In this document: in pieces, positions 11,879-21,806 of the stretch | Layout of the letters: each line of letters begins with the position of its first letter | Numbering within the stretch: position 1 is the stretch's first letter | Source of the DNA: Dimargaris cristalligena | Taxonomy: Eukaryota; Kickxellomycota; Dimargaritomycetes; Dimargaritales; Dimargaritaceae | Reading direction: 5' to 3' | Length of the DNA: 39,518 nt | Assembly (NCBI GenBank): GCA_027576995.1 | Contig: JANBQC010000212.1 | Span: 1-39,518 of the forward strand | Program-made: the position numbers and the translations under genes | The notes under the pieces: model-generated | Told to the model about the DNA's origin: nothing | What the model saw: the letters and a program-made list of their open reading frames with translations, nothing else | The model's database searches: none

Positions 11879-12820
11879 ATGGCGTCACAATATCGGTAGG
11901 TGGTTTGTATAGCGACCCTCATTGTACTGCGTTATTACTCATCTGGGGTTGCCCTTATACCTGCTTCAGTCTAGTAGCGAGTTCTCTTGGCCATACCCCT
12001 GTGTGGGCAATTGCCTCACCTCTAATCGATGCCAGACAACTTTTTGCTCGGAGTTTATCTGAGCACTGAATGGCAGTGGTGTCCAGGGCATATACCAACT
12101 GGCCTTTTAGAATACACTCGGCTTTTTGGTGTAGTTATGGTAGTGGTAAATCGAAATAACCCTTTATACTTAATTCAAACAACAGTATTGGTTTACCATG
12201 TGTTATACCCACTGCAAATATGTAGGTACGAGTGGTATCAGAATGACCGCAATGTATACCTGAATATTTTTATCAAAACCTCCGCCGACAAAGTCAAGGT
12301 TGAATTCAAACCCCAATCCCTGTCCGCTAATATCGACCTTCCCAGCGGGGGCAGTTACGTGCTTGACCTAGAGCCCTTGACCGGGGCCATTGAACCGGCC
12401 GAATCCAATTTCGAGGTTCTGTCCACCAAGGTGGAAATCACTCTCCGTAAGGCGGTCGTAGGGATCCAGTGGGCCAAGCTGGAAGGTGAATTGGCGAACC
12501 CTGCTCCCCGCAGTCAATCAGCGGAAGCCACTGCTAATCCACCCCAGTATCCTTCCAGTTCGCGTAAACAGCCTGTCAACTGGGACAAGCTCGCCCGCGA
12601 AACCGAAAAAGACCCCGAGGAAGCTTCCGCCACGGGTGACCAGGCCGTTAACCAGCTATTCCAATCCCTTTATAAAGATGCGTCTGAGGAGACCCGCCGG
12701 GCCATGATGAAGAGCTTTGTCGAAAGCCAGGGCACCTGTCTAAGCACCGACTGGAGTGAGGTTAGCAAGGGTAAGGTGGACGTCAAGGCTCCCGATGGCA
12801 TGGTTCCCAAGAAGTACTAG
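11879..12820 (+). CDS. SGT1: SGT1-like co-chaperone (CS + SGS domains, no TPR); 2 exons
   Basis: An Hsp90 co-chaperone linking to SCF ubiquitin ligases and kinetochore assembly in yeast (family knowledge). Exon 1 is 17 nt (11879-11895) and exon 2 is 12226-12820. The TATCG|GTAGGT..TGTAG|G junction keeps frame and gives 203 aa. The CS domain (p23-like beta sandwich) covers about residues 5-92, running from YEWYQNDRNVYLNIFIK to VEITLRK....WAKLEG. After a Pro/Ser linker the SGS domain covers about 123-203, with NWDKL, then QLFQSLYKDASEETRRAMMK and the terminal DGMVPKKY. The N-terminal TPR module of yeast and human SGT1 (over 300 aa) is absent. The reading frame extending left through the intron from 12029 encodes no TPR and was not used. 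Confidence 0.85.
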
Positions 12821-13971
12821 GACATTGGCTCTGCGTATTACTATTGAGGTAATAACTGAGGTTGCCGTCATCGTGTATCTGATTCAGCTGGTTGGCGACT
12901 TTAGGCCCCATTTATATCTCTAACCCCTTTATTCGCTCTGTCGAACCCAACCCCCCACCAAGGCTTAAGAATAGCCGCATTGAGCTATGGGCCAAATTCT
13001 CCTGAAATAAAGGTAGTATATATTGCTGTTTTTTCCAGTGGGGTAGTTTCGTTTTGTCATATGTACCATTGGCATAAGATGTTTAAACGTACAGATGGTT
13101 CGGAGTTGAATAGTGTACTGATGAAGTTGGGGGGCCAGTTGATTAACCATTGGCGTTATTAGGCCTGTAGTATGTTTAGGGCCTATAGATCACGTGACTA
13201 TTATTTCCCCTCACTAAACCAATATTGCAGCATATCCCCCCCATGCGCGGGGGGGGGGGGCTTTGGTCTTTGTGTGCCCCTCCTGAATAGAGAGGCGTGC
13301 AAGTTGTGTTGCTTTGAAGGGTTGAATGGCCTGGCTGGGTGTGGTGAAGGTGAGGGATATCCAAGTAAACTTACAAAGTGGGAGGGCCATATTTGAGTAT
13401 TCCAATGCCCACTTAGTGTAGATTCTTCCTCTCTCTTTTAGCTTGAAACCCTTAATCAATCTAACAGATTTCGGTATGTTATTTCCCATTACTCGACCGC
13501 TCGTCAGGCCGAATCGAACCAGCCGCACCCCAGCCACTGTCCGTCGCTTCGCCGAAATATCCATCCGTCTGCCGATTCCGCCGCCGCTCACCCGAAAACC
13601 CTAATCGCCCCAACCATCATCCCATCCATCCATCCATCCGTTCATCTGAATGCACATGTGTGGAGGATGGGCTCAGGTTTTGAAGGACCTGCTATGCTGC
13701 CGGCGGCATTATGTACTCTTCGTATAGCACGGCCTGCTCAAGGAATCGAAAAGCGGCGGTAGACTCACAGCCGGATGTAATCGAAGTGCCGGACGCTGGT
13801 TGACCGATTGTACATTCCATCGCAGCTACTCATCTTGACCGATTCCATAGCGGGGACATTCCCTCCATCTTGGAATCATATACCGCACTTCCCTAATGCA
13901 TGCACTAATCCTTCTCAATGAACTCTATGTTTACCTATTGGACCATCTACCCATTTCTATTCCAGAATACA
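12821..13971. other. Intergenic region SGT1 / eL29 with a G12 tract
   Basis: No confident gene. It contains a 12-G run at 13249-13260 and a (CATC)n tract at about 13620-13640. A minus-strand frame (13591 to about 13372) reads 73 codons to an ACTTTGTAAGT-like donor; it is basic (NIPKSVRLIKGFKLKERGR) but I do not recognise it. The right half is the promoter and leader of eL29; TATTCCAG at 13958-13965, seven bases before its ATG, looks like the end of a 5'-UTR intron. Confidence 0.45.
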
Positions 13972-14169
13972 ATGGCCAAGTCGAAGAACCACACCAACCA
14001 CAACCAGAACCGCAAGGCTCACCGCAACGGCATCAAGCGCGCCGCTTCCAAGCCCAAGATCGCCCAGTTCGGTGTCTGCCAGAAGTTCCGCCGTAACATG
14101 CGTTACGCCGCCAAGAAGCAGCAGGAGCTGAACCTCGAGGCCAAGAAGGCCAAGGTTGTCGCCGCCTAA
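13972..14169 (+). CDS. RPL29: 60S ribosomal protein eL29
   Basis: A cytosolic large-subunit ribosomal protein of 65 aa. The sequence starts with the family signature [20 protein letters not shown] and continues [10 protein letters not shown] and [12 protein letters not shown]. The signature makes the call near-certain. Codons are strongly C-ending (AAG, AAC, CGC, GCC), unlike neighbouring genes, as expected for a very highly expressed gene. The ATG sits in a strong ACAATGGCC context just after a putative 5'-UTR splice acceptor (TTCCAG at 13960-13965). An in-frame upstream ATG at 13918 would lie in that intron and was rejected. It is convergent with the F-box gene. Confidence 0.95.
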   Translation: MAKSKNHTNHNQNRKAHRNGIKRAASKPKIAQFGVCQKFRRNMRYAAKKQQELNLEAKKAKVVAA

Positions 14170-14561
14170 TTTTCTCTCCCCTTCGCACATTCACTCCTTT
14201 TGGTCGCTGCGGTTCACGCTTGCCCAATTACCAAACATTCGGGGTAGTCTAGTCGAGACTTATTATAAACAATACCCCTCTGGCCCGATATGGCTCGCTG
14301 TATCGGTCAATTTGTGCCTGGACGATGGCCTTGATCGAAATCCCCCTTCGCTCTTCATTCCCCCCCTCCTTCCTTCCTTTGTCTCTGCTAGTTTGAGGGC
14401 TACCCTTTCGTTGGCAATAAAACACCCGTGTATTCACTACCTACTTAATCGTGACTCCTGTACTGTATAATAGAATGAGTCGTATCTCACTTTATTGATA
14501 ATGTTATTTAATTCTCGTGGGCTAGATTATCTTACCACCTTGCTCCTCTTTGGCTGGCTGA
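14170..14561. other. Convergent 3' intergenic region eL29 / F-box gene
   Basis: This contains the 3' UTRs of the flanking convergent genes. It is pyrimidine-rich around 14340-14380. No gene was seen. Confidence 0.45.
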
Positions 14562-15802
14562 TTACATAATTCGCCCGGTGTCTAAAAAGGCCCGGATTTG
14601 TTGGAGTTCAATGGGCATGTCGGCTCCGCTAACGATTTCCTTAACGGTCATGTAGTCAGTCGGGGTATTGGTTGGACTTAGGACTGTGCCTGGGGGTAGA
14701 CCCAGTTGTGATGGTCGCAATGTGAACATCTCCAAACGCCAAATTTGTACAGGGTCCTCGGCTTTGATAAGCGTGGCGAAATCTTGGTAGGCCTGGCGAT
14801 ACGATGATAGCAAGTCTTTGAATTGAATCTGGGGCCACAGGAGTCGAGCCAAAGCGAAGAATTGGAAGCGAAGGGCCCAGTATAGTCGCTGGAATAGGTT
14901 GATGCTGTACTTGACCATTTTAAAGTGGGGGTTCTCCAGAAACCGTTCCACTAATTCAACTTGGTTAGTTAAAACCGCCATGTTGAACATGTCTTGGGCA
15001 CAATTGCTCATGGGCAAATTGCAAGGGGGATTGGTTCGGGCCGGACGGGCGTAGCAACGCGGGGCCAGTTTTTCCAGCCAGAACCAGGCCAACTCTGTCC
15101 CCACTTGAGTGTACGTCAAATATGTCAAAAAATGGCGCTTCCTGAAGGAGAGGGATGTGACGGCCGGCCGAGCTAGGCTCAGCATGCCGTGGTTCGAAAA
15201 CTGATCAAAGTCGACTTGGATAAGCGGTACCAGCGAGACGAGAATATCCGGTCGAAGTGATTTAACCAGGGGCAACATGGCCAACGCTAAATGAGCCACC
15301 TGGTCATCTCCGTTCTGCAGATGCCGGATAAAATTAACTAGCTGTATATCAGAAATAGACATAATGTAATTTGGCCGCAGTTTAGTACCCCCGGTTACTT
15401 CATGGGTGGATTCTAGTAACTGCTTAATAATCCCCCCCCTAGATCATCAATGCTAGCCACGAAGACTTGACTACAGGTATAAAGCGATACTCCTGACGTA
15501 GCACTTTATATTGCCCACGGTTTTATTGGGAAAGCACATTTAAACAACACACTTACGGCATTAACCTGGTTCAGCTGCGGGAGTAATTTGAAGTAGATGC
15601 CTTTGCATGTACCCTGTAAGTTGTAGAGGTCATCTAGCATCAAATGCTCGGTAACGGATAGTATCAATTCGGTGGGTAGGTGATTCAGACAGTTCATTGT
15701 CGGTAGCGTAGCTTGGATAGAACTGTCGACCCCCGGGGCTGCTCTCGTCAAAGTGGGATGACTAGTGGCGAGGAAACTTATTAGCAGGGTTATGACATAC
15801 AT
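14562..15802 (-). CDS. F-box protein with a helical, ankyrin-like C-terminal region; 2 exons
   Basis: Probably an SCF ubiquitin-ligase substrate adaptor. Exon 1 ends at 15557 (GCC|GTAAGT) and exon 2 begins at about 15419 (or 15422 at an adjacent AAG acceptor), running to the stop at 14562. The F-box is LNHLPTELILSVTEHLMLDD followed by LYNLQGTCKGIYFKLLPQL. The roughly 285-aa remainder is rich in Leu and Phe helices, some like degenerate ankyrin units (AVLTNQVELVERFLENPHFK, RFQFFALARLLW). Two starts are possible: 15802 (367 aa) adds 35 residues that look like a signal peptide (MYVITLLISFLATSHP), while 15697 (332 aa) has the ACAATG context seen in neighbouring genes and begins just before the F-box. 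I favour 15697 for a cytosolic protein. Confidence 0.65.
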
Positions 15803-16535
15803 ACTTGTATCAATAGCTGGGTACCTGGTTCCTTTAAAACTTGGATAAAGAAAAGTGAATAGAGATTAGGGCGAACTAAAGCAATGCATGGCACTGTGGT
15901 AAATCGACAATTTGGCGTTATTATATAGGACTTTGGAGGGGTTGGGCTACTCCGGCGTTACTACTGGAGTTGGGGCGAGGAATACAGTCGCACAGTCACC
16001 TGCCAATTATAAGGACTGCGGGGGGATAGTTAGTCTCTATGCCACCCGAGTCGAAGGTCAATCTTGCGCATGTAGTGTTCCTTAGCAGAAATTACTTTGC
16101 TACCACCCCCCCCGCCAATACATTCTTTATTATTTAATAGGTGTGAAGGCGGCCCCTGTCTTACCCTTAGGTTGGGAAAAATAGTACAAAAGGTCCCCGT
16201 GACTACAGCCAAGGGCCATAAAAGGAATACTTTTGAAGCGGCTTCAGTTCAAGGGTGTATCATGCATTACCGTGGAAGACCAGGTTGATTGACTAGAAAA
16301 GAAGCCACATTCCGGATTGATACATGGAAGCAGCCATTAAAAGACAGGATACCTGAATAATAGAATTAAAAATTACCGACAATACGGCATTACCTCAGTT
16401 TGGACGTATTCACACACCCGGTTTGCGGCTCATCGGGTGACTTAGGTTGTGTGACGAAAGTCCTTCATTGGTGCAGCTATTTAGAGGGAAAATCAAAATT
16501 TGGGCCAATATGAGCAGTCATAAAAAACCAAAAAG
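15803..16535. other. Intergenic region F-box gene / tRNA-Val
   Basis: Mostly the upstream region of the F-box gene. A C8 run lies at 16106-16113. The frames at 16030-16290 overlap on opposite strands and look random. No gene is supported. Confidence 0.45.
16530..16535 (-). terminator. Pol III terminator of tRNA-Val
   Basis: Directly after the discriminator base the minus strand reads CTTTTTGGTTTTTT, giving a T5 run and then a back-up T6 run. This is the standard RNA polymerase III stop signal. Confidence 0.85.
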
Positions 16536-16609
16536 TGATTTCTGCCGGATTCGAACCGGCGACCGTCTGTGTGTTAGACAGACGTGATAACCAACTACAC
16601 CAAGAAATC
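16536..16609 (-). tRNA. tRNA-Val (anticodon AAC)
   Basis: On the minus strand, GATTTCT pairs with AGAAATC (acceptor stem) with discriminator A. The D-arm region is TGGTGTAGTTGGTTATCAC (A box). The anticodon stem TCTGT/ACAGA holds the loop CTAACAC, which gives AAC for valine. The T-arm is GCCGGTTCGAATCCGGC (B box). There is no intron and the length is normal. The Pol III terminator TTTTT follows directly. Confidence 0.95.
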
Positions 16610-17960
16610 ACCTACAAAATATTGTGGTAGGACCTGAGAGTACTTAGTTAAACCACAGTATTTCTTTATTAATCAGTTCTCATTACTACATCCTTTTATC
16701 AGTGAAGTCTCGATTTATTATTTTTACAGCCTTGCAATATCATAGCAAGTGAGAAACACATCAAATATCACTCGCATTTATATTTGATATCATCATTAGC
16801 CAGATATATTCGTAAACTCATCATTATTTATCAACCCCAACAGTAATACTACGTAGGTTGAACTTCAACCACTTTCTAAGTATAAATACCTTCAAGAATC
16901 GCAACTCTTAATAAAACATCTCTTTTTTCATTCTTCTGAACTGTACCAGCAGTTTTGCCTACAGTTATCTTAGTTATTCTTAAAGTTCGACTTTACTATC
17001 TCTTTGATTATAAGGCATTCACGCCTATTACTATATTAGTCGCTCTGCCACATCACAACAGAAATTATTTTGTCCAAAATATATAAATTTATAGTATTAA
17101 TATTTGATTCATAGCCAGTATATATTCGATACCTTTATGATTCAGTCAGAAATTATTAGATAGCTATGGACATAGTGGTTGAGTAAGTCTATATATATTG
17201 TGATTATCATATCTCTATGGAACGACTTTTAGGAAAAATATATTGCTTAGTTTCATTCCGTATTTCACAGGCGTTCACAAATCCTCCAATCAGGGAACTC
17301 AGATATTTTGGCAACCCCAATTATCACTGTTGTAAACATTATAACTAAGCTTTGATTTTTTGAAGTCAAACAGCTGAATTCTATACACCCTCCCCCCATT
17401 CGTAATTGGGAATAAATACCTGCTGGTATTGGAGATGAATTACTTCCAAATCTAAAAACTTTAGTTTATCAATCCATCATAGCGGGATTTTAAATAAAAG
17501 AATATAATTTCCCATTATCAAGTTTAATGCCTTAACTATCTCTAGTTTCTTAGTAAACCATAGTACTACCTCTCACTTACCTCACCTTAATTGTACAGGC
17601 AGTTCCACTGCTTTCAGCTATGGAGAACATAGCCCCGGATGCCGTCTATAGCATTCAACATATTGGTAGATTGGATCCCATGCCTGACTACTTTCTTTGA
17701 CTTACCACAGAGACCACAATTACAGCTTTATAAAAAAATCAACTGAATAATTACATACCATTGTATAGTAAGTGCACCTCATAATTGCTAGTCACTGCTA
17801 CTAATAGATATCGGGGTAGCCCCAGGCTGTGTTTTCTGTTGCATTTATTATACTGGAACGTAGGAGCCATCTAGTGATCCTTGTGACCGAGATGGAGTGG
17901 TATCACAATTCCCGCTAGCGTTAGGCCACCGCTCTTCGGTTTGGCAGTTTCGAGGTTGGA
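16610..17960. other. AT-rich gene-free region upstream of tRNA-Val
   Basis: About 1.35 kb, clearly richer in AT than the flanking genes and without any sizeable reading frame. It starts just 5' of the tRNA, a favoured landing site for LTR retrotransposons. I see small palindromes (GGTTGAACTTCAACC near 16857, and ATCAAATAT paired with ATATTTGAT near 16761-16792) but no convincing paired long terminal repeats. It could be old, decayed insertion sequence. The last part is the COX11 3' region. Confidence 0.5.
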
Positions 17961-18776
17961 CTATGGTTGAGTGGGCGGGGTGGTCGTTGGTGGGCGATGG
18001 TGATTCGATGACGGTACCCAGTTCAGTTCCTTGGCCTTGAAGAAGGTATAAGACAACGTAATGGTGTCTACGTCGCGCATGACGGGATCATCGCCAAACT
18101 CGGGGTCGATGAAGAAAAAGACGGGCATGTCAACTTCTTCACCGGGTGCTAGACGCTGCTCCTCAAAGCAGAAGCATTGGAGTTTGTTGAAGTAAACCCC
18201 GGCCTTGAGCGGTGTGACATTATACGTGGCCACACCGATAATATCTTGATCGCTTTTGTTTTTGGCGGTATAGAAAGCCAGGGCCGTTTCCCCGGGGACC
18301 ACCCGTACCTCGCGCTGCTGGGGCGTGAAGCTCCAGTTAAGCTGGTCGGAGGTACTGGCGCTGAAGGTAATGCGGAGTTTCCGTCTCTCGTCGCGCGGTT
18401 TAAGTTGCTCGGGGTCACGGCGGTTGGATTCCGTATTGGGGGTGCCCCCGATACCGGTCACGGAGCAGAACATACGGTAGAGAGGTACGGAGGCGTAAGT
18501 GGCACCCACTAAGGAAATGAAGAGAGCCACGCTGTACATCAAATATTTATTATTCTGCTGGTGCCGGGGGTCTTGGAACTGAGGGCGCGGCCGGGGTCGC
18601 TGGGGACCAGCACCGGGGGTAACGGGAGGGCGCGGAGCCGCAGTATATCTGCGTAAATGTCCACCCCATTGGCCCTGGCTAAAAACTGTCGCCCGGACAG
18701 GATTCAAAGGCGAAAGCGGTTGGAATGCCGCCAATGCCCGTCGTCGGAAGGTAGAGGTGAATCGGTGAGCAAGCAT
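17961..18776 (-). CDS. COX11: Cytochrome c oxidase assembly protein Cox11 (copper chaperone)
   Basis: An inner-membrane protein that delivers copper to the CuB site of Cox1 (family knowledge). A single exon of 271 aa. Residues 1 to about 45 are an Arg/Ser-rich mitochondrial presequence, followed by a Pro/Arg linker. One membrane span lies at about 79-98 (LMYSVALFISLVGATYASVP), followed by LYRMFC with the conserved Cys104. The intermembrane-space domain contains YNVTPLKAGVYFNKLQ and the copper-binding CFCF at 201-204, then EEVDMPVFFFIDPEF. All hallmark cysteines are present. The C-terminal 20 residues (Pro/Thr/His) are an ordinary low-complexity tail. The neighbour TRAPPC2 runs in the same direction. 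Confidence 0.95.
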   Translation of the reverse strand: MLAHRFTSTFRRRALAAFQPLSPLNPVRATVFSQGQWGGHLRRYTAAPRPPVTPGAGPQRPRPRPQFQDPRHQQNNKYLMYSVALFISLVGATYASVPLYRMFCSVTGIGGTPNTESNRRDPEQLKPRDERRKLRITFSASTSDQLNWSFTPQQREVRVVPGETALAFYTAKNKSDQDIIGVATYNVTPLKAGVYFNKLQCFCFEEQRLAPGEEVDMPVFFFIDPEFGDDPVMRDVDTITLSYTFFKAKELNWVPSSNHHRPPTTTPPTQP

Positions 18777-19385
18777 TACTTAAGAAACTGACTGTGATCA
18801 ATGTGAATGAGACAAACGCGGTAAAACAAGTTGGCGGGAAAGTCAAGCGTAGAGATGGGGATAGTTGAAATGGGCAAGGGCACCATGCCAATGGCACGAC
18901 GTTGAACACCCTAGTTACGCCAGCGTTTTACTATTGGGTGAGCTGGAACTAGATCGGCATACCTCGGACTGGCCCACCCCCAGCGGCCTATAGTATATTC
19001 TCCGATGGCTGCGGCTTAATTAGTAATTTAACAGTGACTAATATACCATACGGAATAATATAGGTTTGGTGCACTGGAAATAAATACGCGCTCTCCGAAC
19101 ACTTAATACGAGCCGATCCATCCCCTACCCATATAAACTGAGTGGTACTTAATTGGCTTTGGTGACGTACCCAAATTTAGTCAACCATCTATCAAATAGG
19201 GGTTTTTGGCCACTTTTAGTTTAGTTTCGGTTCTCACTGTGCTGCCTACTCAAGCCCCGATGAAGGAATACTCCAACTAGTATATTCTAAAAGCATTATG
19301 TCTTAACTTCGTTACTGCATATATTTAATGATGAAGTAGCTACCACACCATGAGTTGATGGTATTCGCCAAATAGGTAATATAGT
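18777..19385. other. Intergenic region COX11 / TRAPPC2
   Basis: This holds the 5' region of COX11 and the 3' end of TRAPPC2. No coding signal was seen beyond short random frames. Confidence 0.45.
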
Positions 19386-20547
19386 TTACAACAAGAATCG
19401 CCGGGCCAGGGACTTTACACGCTGCTCGAATGTCGGTGATACGATAGGGGTATTGACCGTGTAGAAGGGATTGCACAAGATCTAGGTATAGTAAACCATC
19501 AACACAACAGGACGGTTAGCTTATACATAATATCGTTTTGACGGACATGAACGTTGCTAGCCCACCCGACTAAAACATACCTGAGGCTTTCATCGATATT
19601 CCTTAAACATAGTACTAGCGGCTCCAAGGGCGCCGAACAATACCCACATGCAAGAAATATATAGACTTACTTTGATGTAAAACTCATGGCATTCGGCTAG
19701 AAAGGTCTTAATGTTATCGTCGGCTTTGTTTTCGTGCAGAAGTATAAACCGCGTATCTGGATAAAGCGTAGAGTTTAAGAAATAAGGTATACAGGTGAGG
19801 AAATGGCCATGGATAAAACTGGTGCGGGTAGTCTAGTACCTCCTAAAAAATGAACCGGTAGGGACTGGGCTGACTGGGTGCCAATTGCCGATAATAGACA
19901 TGGCCAAATGTACTTACTGCTGGGCGTGACATAACAGGATACGTTCAGTTCATTATATTTATCAAGAGTTTTTAGATACCTAGTTGGTGGCAATGTCCAA
20001 TTAGTAGTGGATTCAATTTAGTATCTAGGTTGGTGAATAGTTTACAAGGGGAAGGTCGGGGGGGGCGAGAAATATGCTTATACATAAGTGACTAGCTGGC
20101 TTGACCATATACTTACAGATCAGTGGTATTCCAAACGGCCTCGTCAATGATATCCAGGGCGGCGTGAGCAATGAACTGGTTAAGGTAGCGCGTTTCCTCC
20201 TTCTGGAACCGATAAAATGGGTTCGCGAATGATTGAAATACAAAAATAGAGATGCCTATCCCGGCAATGGGTTAATGCTCTAAGATAACTAAATTGGGGG
20301 GATGATGTGGTTTCCACCGGAGTTGAAATTGATAGAAAAGGGCTAGTATTATACAATGTTTTATACATATATTCCCTCCGTTTCACACTGTCTTTGAAAT
20401 TGAGTGGCACTAGACGACGCAAACGGTACCGAGGCCATAACTTACTTTGGCGCTGAGGGATGTGTCCTTAATCTGCATGCCGAATTCGGCCTCGTAGAGG
20501 GGTACGTCGTTGGTACCAACGATGGTGAAATAGTAAACGTGGCTCAT
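19386..20547 (-). CDS. TRS20: TRAPP subunit 2 (sedlin / Trs20); 5 exons
   Basis: A core subunit of the TRAPP tethering complexes that activate Rab/Ypt GTPases in ER-Golgi traffic and autophagy (family knowledge). Exons 20547-20446, 20202-20117, 19979-19918, 19756-19671 and 19481-19386 join in frame with GTAAGT-type donors, giving 143 aa (human sedlin has 140). The longin fold starts MSHVYYFTIVGTNDVPLYEA. It continues with the signatures YLNQFIAHAALDIIDEAVW, YLKTLDKYNELNVSCYVTPS, RFILLHENKADDNIKTFLAE and the C-terminal NPFYTVNTPI. No residues of the core fold appear to be missing. No single reading frame covers the gene, so it is easily overlooked. Confidence 0.93.
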
Positions 20548-21061
20548 GTGGGGCCAATGGGATGACACAGCGACTCGTCAAAGATATAGCCAAATGGGTT
20601 CGAAATAAGGAGAAGGAAGGTAGGGCGAATAGGGATGGAAACTGGTAGGCTAAGAAGTGTATTCAGGGATAGAATTCAAGGTAATAATGTGGGGAAATAG
20701 AGTAGTGGCGATACTTTGTAGCGTGATGAGGAAGACTCGGCGAATTCCAGTCTTGAAGGCTCTGGTTAACTGTAGCTGTCAAACTAAGCAGGAGGCCAGA
20801 CTGGGTCAGAATAGGGCAGCTCGCATTGGCCCTTAAGTATTCTCCTCCTCCTATCCACAAATCAACTTGACCAGTTGAAAGGTTGGTTATCCCAGTGCGT
20901 TCTTGAGGCTGATTCACTAATACTCTCTAGACTTACCCCGGCTCATTCTCACTGATCAAGCTTATTTCTCTCACCACCTCGTCAATTGGCATTCTGGATC
21001 GGATTCTCTTTGCTCCATTCCGCCTCTTCCTTACCGAATTTATATTACCAGCCCCCCTCCA
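20548..21061. other. Divergent intergenic region TRAPPC2 / mS34-like
   Basis: A 514-bp shared promoter region. CT-rich sequence (CTCACTGATC, CTTATTTCTCTCACC, TCTTTGCTCC) lies 60-130 bases upstream of the mS34-like ATG. No gene was seen. Confidence 0.45.
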
Positions 21062-21806
21062 ATGTCGTCCGTAGTTCGTGAAATCTTTGCCCGCCATGGC
21101 GCCCCTCCTGTTGCCAAACTACTGTCTGGCCACCGGAATCTCACAGAGTTGCTTTGTGTATTCGAGAAAAACGGAGCGGGTCGGGAAGTAGTAAGTGGTT
21201 GTACTATACCTAAAGCGATTGACTCACTAATCCCTCGAAGTCTTGTCATTGGCTATTTTTCCTGCCAGTATTCTATGCATTTTTTTTCTTGCCGGCATAC
21301 ATATACATCGAGTTCTTATATGTGTAGAGTCATTTTCTGACCAGATTAGTTAATATTATGATATATTGATTACCCCAGGTTCCTAAGCGGTGGATGACCC
21401 CCGATCACGAAAACTCCTACTATCGAATTGAAAAGGTGATCCCTGACAAGGTAAGTTGCTTTGGTTTTCTAGTCTGGCGACGGACATATTTAAAGTGGTA
21501 TATTTATATACCCCTTATACTGGGGCCCTACTTCTTAAAACCCGTGGTTTCGTAAAAATAACCCATGTTGTATATTGCATTTCGCTGGCCTCGAGTTGCC
21601 TCGTTTTCAATCTATTATATTGCCGAATATTAATATCTACCCCCGTTTATCCTTTCATTGCGTATTCCTAGGGCTTCAAAAGCGGCAAGATTATGGCTAC
21701 CAAATTCGTGCGCGGCACTCAAGTCAGCGATAAATTAGTGAGCCTCAAGGGGTCACGCGATGACGAATGGTTCATCCGTGATTTCAAACATCAATCTAGC
21801 CATTAA
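21062..21806 (+). CDS. Mitoribosomal small-subunit protein mS34-like; 3 exons
   Basis: Exons 21062-21190, 21379-21450 and 21672-21806 join in phase 0 with canonical borders (GTA|GTAAGT..CCAG, AAG|GTAAGT..CTAG) to give 111 aa. The middle portion (KNGAGREVVPKRW, then SYYRIEKVIPDKGFKSGKI) follows the pattern of mS34: a Gly-rich LV..W segment, then YWR.TRV.PD and HGKAWGIL. It ends with a DEWFIRDF block similar to the family's HDWRLV. mS34 sits in the mitochondrial ribosomal small subunit. The call rests on this pattern match alone. The N-terminus looks like an import-compatible basic helix (VVREIFARHGAPPVAKLL). Confidence 0.6.

Noticed and set aside
12029..12225. In-frame N-terminal extension of SGT1 from an ATG at 12029
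   Set aside because: The added 66 residues are not a TPR and look like translated intron; a consensus donor (11896) and acceptor (12225) give a start that fits the CS domain exactly.
13214..13591. 125-codon minus-strand frame upstream of eL29
   Set aside because: Overlaps the G12 tract and low-complexity sequence and matches no family; only its first part, up to a donor-like site near 13372, could be an exon.
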